From a virus, in IMG/VR virus record IMGVR_UViG_3300027872_000030, positions 1-20,532 of that record: 20,532 bases of DNA; one strand, 5' to 3'. Positions 15,624 to 20,532 of this stretch are shown piece by piece. The notes beneath the pieces were generated by a model. It was not told the origin of the DNA. It ran no database searches and worked only from the letters and a program-made list of their open reading frames with translations. The position numbers were made by a program, and so were the translations under genes. Each line of letters opens with the position of its first letter. Position 1 is the stretch's first letter.

Positions 15624-15859
15624 CGGTGTACCCATTTATTAACGATAACCCGAAAAGTAGCCGCTGTGGCGTTTACTGCCCTGGCAAAGTCTTCTGCGCT
15701 TATACCTGCCTTCATCATGACCATCATCCCTTTGAACAAGGCAACCTCCAGCTGCTCATCACTGTGCGAAGATAGATCAAACCCCACGGCCACCATACCG
15801 ATTCGTATGTTCCGTAGTGCCTTCCGCCGCTTATATGATAGCCACCATTTCTTTATCAT
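15620..15859 (-). CDS. Small hypothetical protein, 79 aa
   Basis: Basic, helical N-terminus (WWLSYKRRKALRNIRIGM) followed by FDLSSHSDEQLEVALFKGMM and AEDFARAVNATAATFRVIV. No family is recognised and there are no cysteines or membrane segments. Its ATG overlaps the previous stop (ATGA), and its own stop overlaps the portal start, so it is coupled on both sides. A portal- or terminase-accessory role is only a guess from position. Confidence 0.7.
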   Translation of the reverse strand: MIKKWWLSYKRRKALRNIRIGMVAVGFDLSSHSDEQLEVALFKGMMVMMKAGISAEDFARAVNATAATFRVIVNKWVHR

Positions 15860-16317
15860 AAATCCCCCCGTGAGAGCCGCTTAACGCGCCATCTTTTTAA
15901 CTGACACTTACCCAACCAATAACACATGCTTATAAATGACCGCACGATAGGTTTTATCCTATGATACCAACGTATCTTGCCGAATTTCACTGTATCAGAA
16001 CGAACCTTTTTGACCCTGAACTCATTACCTTCTGCTCCGCTTGATATTATGATAGTATCGCCACGGCAAAAGCCTTTCGGCACGCACGGCACAACAGAAC
16101 TATTAGATAGCGATAAAACGCCAGAGCCACCCACCTGCCCCGCGCTAACGATTGTTTCGCAATCAATCCACCTGCTATTCGTACACGACATCCTCACCAA
16201 CAGCCTATTGGCCACTACATCGATTATCTTAGCTTCATTGCCGGATGTTCCACCCCTTACCGTGTCACCGACATCAAATTCGCCATCCGTACAATTTAAA
16301 TATAGTCGCCAATCCAT
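15856..16317 (-). CDS. Hypothetical beta-motif protein related to the decoration-like protein, 153 aa
   Basis: The start at 16317 (MDWRLYLNC) is chosen over the upstream ATG at 16383 because it follows the terminase stop by a few bases and has GAGGGGGG directly upstream. It contains FDVGDTVRGGTSGNEAKI (~14-31), a turn motif also seen in the protein at 5697-6398, and a second, looser copy (GDTIIISSGAEGNEFRVKKV). Between them the spacing and the ETI/ETV strand are conserved. This beta repeat is common in phage virion proteins. Here it sits immediately after the terminase gene, an unusual place for a structural motif. The C-terminus is basic (KRWRVKRLSRGDL). Confidence 0.7.
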   Translation of the reverse strand: MDWRLYLNCTDGEFDVGDTVRGGTSGNEAKIIDVVANRLLVRMSCTNSRWIDCETIVSAGQVGGSGVLSLSNSSVVPCVPKGFCRGDTIIISSGAEGNEFRVKKVRSDTVKFGKIRWYHRIKPIVRSFISMCYWLGKCQLKRWRVKRLSRGDL

Positions 16318-16327
16318 CCTACCCCCC

Positions 16328-17623
16328 TCACAGCATCCATATATTGGCTTTGTCGTCCTCATGGAAGCGTGTAAATAACGCATACCTCTCAGCGTCCTGC
16401 AAGTGGTCTTTTTCCTTGACAGGACTTTCTTTATCCAGGACCTTTCCGCTTCTATCCGTCTTCCATCGATAAGTGCGCTTCTCCCGTAAATGATTGACGC
16501 TGGCAGTCAATATCTTAGGCCGCCTGGTATTTACAGAGTCAATGCCAGCGCCTACCGAGTTCTTAGCAGGAAAGATATTGAATCCTGCATCGTATATCTC
16601 ATCAATGAACTCAGGTTCGTTGGGGTCTGCATAGATCTCATCACTTTTCGATATGCCAAGTTCTTCCATTCTGGCTATACGATCAGCGTTCTTCATCTCA
16701 GTTTCATATATTAACTCTCGCTCATATATCTCAGTATCCAGGATGCCTATCTCTAATAATGCAGTCTGGTTTCTATACCCAAAGTCCAGCCCATATATCA
16801 CCTCGTCGAACTTATCAGGCCAGTCGGCTTCGCTTATCTCTTCGTAGTTGACGTATATGCGCTCTGCCAACGCTGTCCATAGCCCCTGGTCATATATGCT
16901 ATACCTCTCCGGGTCTTTCTCTTTGAGAGCCGCGAGCATAGCCACGTACTGATCGTCTACCCACTTATTATTACGCCAGGTAGAATGGATGACGGTAGCA
17001 TATACCTCAAGGTGTCTGCGAAGCTCTGGTATTTCGATAACGAGCTTGATACGAAAGCTATTACCATCGTCCCACGTCTCTAGTTTAGGAGCATTCTCGG
17101 AGTCAAAGAACTCGTCATTGAGCCAGCTAGTATCATCCATTGGGTTGAAGGTCATGACGATCTGGAAATAGCTGGGAGCCTCACCACGGAGCCTGAGATC
17201 GAGCTGTCGGAAGTCTGCCAACGTAAATCCAGTCGCCTCTTCCATCCAGATACTTGTTATGTTTTCGATCGACTTAACCTTCTCTGGATCGTCAAGCCCT
17301 GAGCATATTATGAACGACCCGCCAGCCCATGTCAAGGATAATTCCGACTTGTTCACCTTGACGCCAGGCAAGCCCCAAGCGTCTATGTAGCTCAGGAAGA
17401 GGGCAAAGACGCTATGTTTGACCGATACTGACGTCTTACGCAAGCACAAAAAACCCTCTTGATAGCCTTCCTTCTCTGCCTTCTCGATTCTCAAGAGGAT
17501 CTTCTGTGCCACTTCATGACTCTTACCGCTACCGCCGCCGCCGTAAGGCAGTAAATACCTGTCGTGGCATTTTATCAAGTCGAATAATTGCTCGTTAGCT
17601 GTCTGTACGAGATCAACTTCCAT
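16328..17623 (-). CDS. terL: Terminase large subunit (PBSX/Terminase_3 type), 431 aa
   Basis: ATP-driven DNA-packaging motor with a C-terminal nuclease. Walker A is YGGGGSGKS (K34), Walker B is SIWMEEA (E128/E129), and the coupling motif is TFNP (158-161). The nuclease domain shows GLDFGYRNQTALL (D280), YADPNEPEFIDEI (D333) and DHLQDAERYAL (D406/D410). The D280 and D333 motifs match the Terminase_3 pattern (LDFGY...; YADSAEPK...). GAGGT precedes the ATG. It follows the small subunit after one small gene, and the portal lies two genes beyond, as in many siphophages. The length is usual. Headful versus site-specific packaging cannot be decided from this gene alone. Confidence 0.96.
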   Translation of the reverse strand: MEVDLVQTANEQLFDLIKCHDRYLLPYGGGGSGKSHEVAQKILLRIEKAEKEGYQEGFLCLRKTSVSVKHSVFALFLSYIDAWGLPGVKVNKSELSLTWAGGSFIICSGLDDPEKVKSIENITSIWMEEATGFTLADFRQLDLRLRGEAPSYFQIVMTFNPMDDTSWLNDEFFDSENAPKLETWDDGNSFRIKLVIEIPELRRHLEVYATVIHSTWRNNKWVDDQYVAMLAALKEKDPERYSIYDQGLWTALAERIYVNYEEISEADWPDKFDEVIYGLDFGYRNQTALLEIGILDTEIYERELIYETEMKNADRIARMEELGISKSDEIYADPNEPEFIDEIYDAGFNIFPAKNSVGAGIDSVNTRRPKILTASVNHLREKRTYRWKTDRSGKVLDKESPVKEKDHLQDAERYALFTRFHEDDKANIWML

Positions 17624-17630
17624 TATTACC

Positions 17631-17942
17631 TCACGATACTCTGTAGGTAACTACAAAGAGGTCTTGCTTGTCTTCAGGGATGCTACTAAAAAACTTATCA
17701 TAAAATCGCTCTTCGTCATCAAGAATGTGGTCAGGTTCGCTTCTCAGGTGAATTTCAATCTGTAACTTTTCACATTCAGGCAGTTCAGGATCTTCTAATT
17801 GGCTAAATATTATACGTTCCACGCCGCGATAAACGTTATGGATTATTGCAATAATCGTAGGTATGAATTGGAGGATGCCTTTCCTGCGACACGTGTCTCT
17901 CGTTTCGTCAAGAAGCTCAGTAGTTGTTTTCTCGATAGCCAT
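17631..17942 (-). CDS. Hypothetical acidic protein between the terminase subunits, 103 aa
   Basis: The ATG overlaps the terminase small subunit stop (TAATG), so translation is coupled. Composition is acidic and helical (TTTELLDETRDTCRRKGILQ, ERIIFSQLEDPELPECEKLQ, then DEERFYDKFFSSIPEDKQDL). No family is recognised. Genes between terS and terL are uncommon but occur; a modulator of terminase is a natural guess without direct evidence. Confidence 0.7.
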   Translation of the reverse strand: MAIEKTTTELLDETRDTCRRKGILQFIPTIIAIIHNVYRGVERIIFSQLEDPELPECEKLQIEIHLRSEPDHILDDEERFYDKFFSSIPEDKQDLFVVTYRVS

Positions 17943-18379
17943 TATAGGTCGTCCTCTGATACTTTACCGCCAAAGCTGAAGGTCACGTTTCTGTCTATTG
18001 TTCCGCTATGCTCAACCTGCTCTTTGGGCTTGTGTCCATTCCTATCAAGTATGTCGCTTGCCGTCTTCTGCTGTAGCCTCAATATCTCAGGATCATCGCT
18101 CTTGACACCCATTATCTTGATATAAGCATTCGTCGCCATATCACTCATAGTACTCAATCTTTGACCAACTGCCGCCTTCCTATCTGACGTTCGCTTATAG
18201 AGTTCTGCTACTATTCCAGCATTCCTAAGCAAGCGGGAAGCGTCGTTATATTTGCCTGTTCCATCCTTATATCCAGCCCCCAAATATGAATCCACCAGAC
18301 TCATCCCCACCTCGATATTATCAACAAATTTCATCTGCCGGGGATTCAGTCGGTGTACAGCTTTCTCATGTTTTGGCAT
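17942..18379 (-). CDS. terS: Terminase small subunit, 145 aa
   Basis: Recognises the phage genome and hands it to the large subunit. The N-terminal helix-turn-helix-like block LNPRQMKFVDNIEVGMSLVDSYLGAGYK (11-38) matches the consensus LTPKQxxFVxxYLxxxNATxAAxxAGYS of Terminase_2-type small subunits. The central part (RLLRNAGIVAELYKRTSDRK) and the C-terminal oligomerisation helix with HKPKEQVEHSG, then a beta tail, also fit. GGAGA lies upstream of the ATG. It overlaps the end of the small ORF before it by 14 bases. Its position directly before terL strengthens the assignment. Confidence 0.93.
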   Translation of the reverse strand: MPKHEKAVHRLNPRQMKFVDNIEVGMSLVDSYLGAGYKDGTGKYNDASRLLRNAGIVAELYKRTSDRKAAVGQRLSTMSDMATNAYIKIMGVKSDDPEILRLQQKTASDILDRNGHKPKEQVEHSGTIDRNVTFSFGGKVSEDDL

Positions 18380-18524
18380 CTACTGTCTCCGCCTTCTCCG
18401 CATCCAACCTGACTGGCTTGCCGTCTACGAGCTTATAGCCAAGTTCCTTCATCCAGTTCCGCCACGGCTTGCCCTTCGTCGATAGCATCCAGAATGTCGT
18501 TCTGGTTAAATTCGTGTGTACCAT
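18366..18524 (-). CDS. Small protein, 52 aa
   Basis: Translated by hand: begins at ATG 18524 (MVHTNLTRTTFWMLS) and ends with DAKT-stop, 52 residues. GAAGGTGG, made of the end of the methyltransferase gene, gives a good ribosome binding site. It overlaps the terminase small subunit start by 14 bases. The sequence is basic and Trp-rich in the centre (KPWRNWMKELGYKLVDGKPV). Unknown. The alternative reading frame over the same bases also looks protein-like (see findings), which tempers confidence. Confidence 0.55.
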   Translation of the reverse strand: MVHTNLTRTTFWMLSTKGKPWRNWMKELGYKLVDGKPVRLDAEKAETVDAKT

Positions 18525-18525
18525 C

Positions 18526-19557
18526 TCATACCACCTTCGGGAGCTGCGCTTGCTTCAACTTATCCAACATCTCTTCTCGAACAGTCTTTGCTATATGATA
18601 CATCATGACCGGCGGAACACTCAAACCCAATCTTGCCCATTGTTCAGCGAATGTTCCTATCAACTGAAAGTCATCAGGGAAAGCACATATTCGCTTGAGT
18701 TCTGCTATTGAGAATTTGCGTTTTTCTATCGAACCATCATTCTCCGCTTCGATCATCCCGCCTTTTTCATTACCGCCTGCCCCTAAGATAGCGACAGAGG
18801 GGCAATCACTATCTTTCCATGAAGGATGATAATAGTCTTTATTATGCGAGATCCGTAAACTCCACGGCAATACATCTCTCACAGTATACCTATAACTCAA
18901 TGGCTTTGGGTATTTAGGTTCTAACCCTAAATCATTTCGTACCCCTATAAATATCACTCGTTGCCGCGCCTGTGGAACACCTAACCATTGAGCATCTAAG
19001 AGCTTTACTTTGACATTATATCCACAATCTTTCAATCGTTGTAATATCAGCTTGAAATAGCCTTTTGCTTTGCCCTTAACCAATCCTGAAACATTTTCGG
19101 CAACAAATACTTTAGGCTGTAATCCTTCGAGTAACCGAGTATATTCAAAAAAGAGATCATCAGTTCGCTGTCGCTTACCTAAATATGCCTTCTCTTTGCC
19201 CCATTTTTCTGAACCTTTACCAGCTGTTGAAAATGAATCACAAGGTGGCGATCCATCCATTAGATCAAGCTCGCCTTTTTTCAATGATAATCGATCAAGT
19301 ATTTCTTCTGACTGGACCTGACGTATATCACTCTCGTCAACATAAGCAGTATGATTTAATCTATAAGTTTCAGCCGCTATCGGTATAAACTCATTAGCCC
19401 ATAGTACCTCGAATCCCGCCATCCTATAACCCAATGAAGAACCGCCACAACCTGAGAATGTAGAGATAACATTATATCCATTCCATTCTACCTGCTCTAC
19501 CTCAGACATTGATGGTACTCTATATTCTGGCTTATCTTCTATTGCTATAGCTTTCAT
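18526..19557 (-). CDS. DNA (cytosine-5)-methyltransferase, 343 aa
   Basis: Transfers methyl from AdoMet to C5 of cytosine. Conserved motifs in order: I STFSGCGGSSLG (34-39 core FSGCGG), IV DGSPPCDSFS with catalytic C106, VI VAENVSGL (E154 N155 V156), VIII QARQRVIFIG (196-204), then a target-recognition region, a block like motif IX (IAELKRICAFPDDF) and motif X. Motif X reads GLSVPPVMM, with Leu where most enzymes have Asn (GNSVPP). No cognate restriction enzyme is visible, so it is an orphan enzyme, as is usual in phages, where it often protects DNA. It starts by ATGA overlap with the 48-codon ORF. The 8-C tract just upstream replaces a ribosome binding site. Confidence 0.95.
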   Translation of the reverse strand: MKAIAIEDKPEYRVPSMSEVEQVEWNGYNVISTFSGCGGSSLGYRMAGFEVLWANEFIPIAAETYRLNHTAYVDESDIRQVQSEEILDRLSLKKGELDLMDGSPPCDSFSTAGKGSEKWGKEKAYLGKRQRTDDLFFEYTRLLEGLQPKVFVAENVSGLVKGKAKGYFKLILQRLKDCGYNVKVKLLDAQWLGVPQARQRVIFIGVRNDLGLEPKYPKPLSYRYTVRDVLPWSLRISHNKDYYHPSWKDSDCPSVAILGAGGNEKGGMIEAENDGSIEKRKFSIAELKRICAFPDDFQLIGTFAEQWARLGLSVPPVMMYHIAKTVREEMLDKLKQAQLPKVV

Positions 19558-19700
19558 TGGGGGGGGCTTTCTGTTAAGTAATACTCAATATAATGTTGAC
19601 TATGAGCACTTGCTGTAATACAAGGGGCTATAAGATATTCACCCTTACTCCATGATTCTGTACCTGTATCATTGATAAATCTTACCTTAACCTCATACAT
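19554..19700 (-). CDS. Small coupled ORF, 48 aa
   Basis: Translated by hand from ATG at 19700: MYEVKVRFINDTGTESWSKG, continuing to a C-terminus ending in TESPPQ and TGA at 19556. The ATG shares its A with the preceding ParB-like stop (TGATG), and its TGA overlaps the methyltransferase ATG (ATGA), so the three genes are translationally coupled. The predicted protein has a beta-strand pattern (VKVRFIN, EYLIAPCITASAH). It ends in a run of eight C residues. No family is recognised. Confidence 0.6.
   Translation of the reverse strand: MYEVKVRFINDTGTESWSKGEYLIAPCITASAHSQHYIEYYLTESPPQ
19559..19566 (-). other. Eight-C homopolymer tract at the gene junction
   Basis: On the minus strand C8 lies two bases before the methyltransferase ATG and inside the last codons of the 48-codon ORF. 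The ORF frame there reads AGC CCC CCC CAA TGA. A shift by -1 gives CCA ATG and reads straight into the methyltransferase frame. It is a potential slippage site for ribosome or polymerase. Confidence 0.7.
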
Positions 19701-20245
19701 CACTTAGGGCTTCCAGACCATTCATAGTCACATTTAGGACATTTGTATTCAGTATCTATATCATCACCATATTCAGGAAAGTCTTCTGGTGGCTCAACTT
19801 CTATCGACTGCATGGCCTCAATTCGTTCCAGCGTATACCCCATCCTCTGTATAGGTACATTCATCTCTATCAGATTCACGCTGATAGCCTTCAGCTTCAC
19901 CGGGTCATTCGTGGACATATCACTCAGAGCATTATCCCGGGCTAACAGCGCCAATGTTTCAGCATCCGTGAGATCCTTCACCACGAAGTCAGCGAACTTG
20001 CACCCTATCCCCAGGAGCGCCTCGTAGACACCGTGACCCTTATATAACCGCTTAGTAGATCTCTGGATTCCCATTGACCCGGCTATATATCCATCAATAG
20101 ATAGGCTGTATTTCAATGCTTTGATTTGTTCTAAGGAGTGAACTCGTGGGTTATCGGGATGCTTAGTTACCTCGGACAACGGGAGTCGCTGTAAATCCAA
20201 CTCTGCCACTTCCAGGGGGGAGATCGCTTTATCCGTTGTTGTCAT
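19700..20245 (-). CDS. ParB/Srx-like domain protein, 181 aa
   Basis: Resembles ParB-like nuclease domain proteins common beside phage terminases and DNA methyltransferases. Motifs: HPDNPRVHSLEQIKALKYSL (the ParB box), the KGHGVYEALLGIG block that corresponds to the GHxRxxA signature (the Arg is absent here), and VKDLTDAETLALLARDNALS. It ends in a half zinc-ribbon (CPKCDYEW). The start at 20245 is preferred, with AAGG in CAAGGCTCACAC upstream; a further in-frame ATG at 20275 is possible and has GGTGA next to it. Its stop overlaps the next ATG. The missing Arg in the box makes nuclease or CTPase activity uncertain; a DNA-binding or adaptor role is as likely. Confidence 0.85.
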   Translation of the reverse strand: MTTTDKAISPLEVAELDLQRLPLSEVTKHPDNPRVHSLEQIKALKYSLSIDGYIAGSMGIQRSTKRLYKGHGVYEALLGIGCKFADFVVKDLTDAETLALLARDNALSDMSTNDPVKLKAISVNLIEMNVPIQRMGYTLERIEAMQSIEVEPPEDFPEYGDDIDTEYKCPKCDYEWSGSPK

Positions 20246-20397
20246 GTGTGAGCCTTGATTAAATAGCAGGCGCATTTCACCAATTTATGCTACGCTAAAG
20301 CGGACGGTGTCTCGATTCCCGCCATCTCCTGCTCATGTCTGCATTAGAAATGCCGAAGCGTGGAACAAAGCTACATTTGCGACGGCCTTGATAAGAT

Positions 20398-20442
20398 GCT
20401 CAAGGGAGCGACCCCGATCAACCAAGCCGCCGACCCTTGAGC
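20398..20442 (-). promoter_or_regulatory. Inverted repeat at the predicted 5' end of the packaging transcript
   Basis: GCTCAAGGG (20442-20434) and CCCTTGAGC (20406-20398) are perfect 9-base arms. An inner GCGGC/GTCGC pairing with one G-U can extend the structure. No T-tract follows, so it is not a normal terminator. In the transcript it would form a hairpin at or near the 5' end, which can stabilise the RNA, or it could be an operator-like site in DNA. Confidence 0.5.
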
Positions 20443-20447
20443 GTTAC

Positions 20448-20475
20448 CTAATATGGAAGGTTAGTTAAATATCAA
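20448..20475 (-). promoter_or_regulatory. Candidate sigma70-like promoter for the packaging operon
   Basis: Minus strand: -35 TTGATA (20475-20470, 5/6 match to consensus), a 16-base spacer, -10 TATTAG (20453-20448, 4/6). Transcription would start near 20441, at the base of the inverted repeat described next. It lies upstream of the first gene of the cluster. This is a consensus match only; no experimental support can be claimed. Confidence 0.35.
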
Positions 20476-20532
20476 TAAGTGAATGGCTGTCCGATATATC
20501 GCTTTAATACAAGAGCGGGCGGGGGACCGAAC

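Larger units (their letters stand above)
20276..20532 (-). other. Non-coding leader region at the right edge
   Basis: No convincing gene over about 257 bases. It holds the candidate promoter and hairpin above. A short 11-codon ORF (MAGIETPSALA, ATG inside AGCAGGAGATG) has a fair ribosome binding site. The last 60 bases on the minus strand are open in one frame until TGA at 20474-20472 (ending YIGQPFTY) and could be the end of an upstream gene, but the window stops too soon to decide. Confidence 0.5.

Noticed and set aside
20311-20329. ctcgattcccgccatctcc resembles the 3' end of a tRNA or tmRNA
   Set aside because: The T-stem cannot pair (ggtgt versus cccgc), no CCA and no matching 5' half are found upstream; a degenerate att remnant is possible but unsupported.
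20509-20532. Minus-strand GTTCGGTCCCCCGCCCGCTC at the window edge looks like a tRNA T-arm and acceptor
   Set aside because: Only about 24 bases are visible and the T-loop lacks the conserved A58; the same bases are open in one frame as a possible gene end. Needs sequence beyond the edge.

Overview
The window is one continuous stretch of a tailed double-stranded DNA phage or prophage (Caudoviricetes). It covers the DNA-packaging and head-assembly module and runs into structural/adhesin genes. Every gene I can support lies on the minus strand, so transcription runs from high to low coordinates. Genes are closely packed, often joined by ATGA, TAATG or TGATG overlaps, and preceded by purine-rich bacterial ribosome binding sites (AGGAGG, GAGGTG, GGGGAT). 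That points to a bacterial host; nothing seen identifies the host lineage. Both ends are cut: an adhesin-like gene runs off the left edge, and the right edge enters something that cannot be identified.

Layout in transcription order. (1) 20532-20276: non-coding leader with a candidate sigma70-like promoter and a strong inverted repeat. (2) 20245-18366: a ParB/Srx-like protein, a previously hidden 48-codon ORF, a C5-cytosine DNA methyltransferase and a 52-codon ORF, coupled to each other. (3) 18379-16328: terminase small subunit, a small acidic protein and terminase large subunit (PBSX/Terminase_3 type). (4) 16317-14154: a beta-motif protein, a small protein and the HK97-family portal. (5) 14157-12151: four poorly known proteins, one with two membrane segments. 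(6) 12142-10561: a Mu F/SPP1 gp7-like head morphogenesis protein and three small proteins, closed by a strong hairpin terminator. (7) 10429-6439: an 829-residue protein combining a HK97-type prohead protease-like region with a C-terminal AAA+ ATPase, then four 22-bp tandem repeats, then the HK97-fold major capsid protein. (8) 6398-1: a decoration-like protein, small proteins, a large repetitive glycine-rich fibre-like protein, two further virion-like proteins and an unfinished multi-domain LamG (concanavalin A-like) protein.

How the parts work together: TerS/TerL package DNA through the portal. The capsid protein has a long coiled-coil N-terminal extension (delta domain), which normally acts as scaffold and is removed by a prohead protease. 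The only protease candidate sits in the expected slot but is fused to an AAA+ motor. This is the most unusual element here, because HK97-type prohead proteases are normally small, stand-alone and ATP-independent. The fibre-like and LamG proteins probably decorate the virion and contact the host surface. The cytosine methyltransferase with its ParB-like partner may modify phage DNA before packaging.
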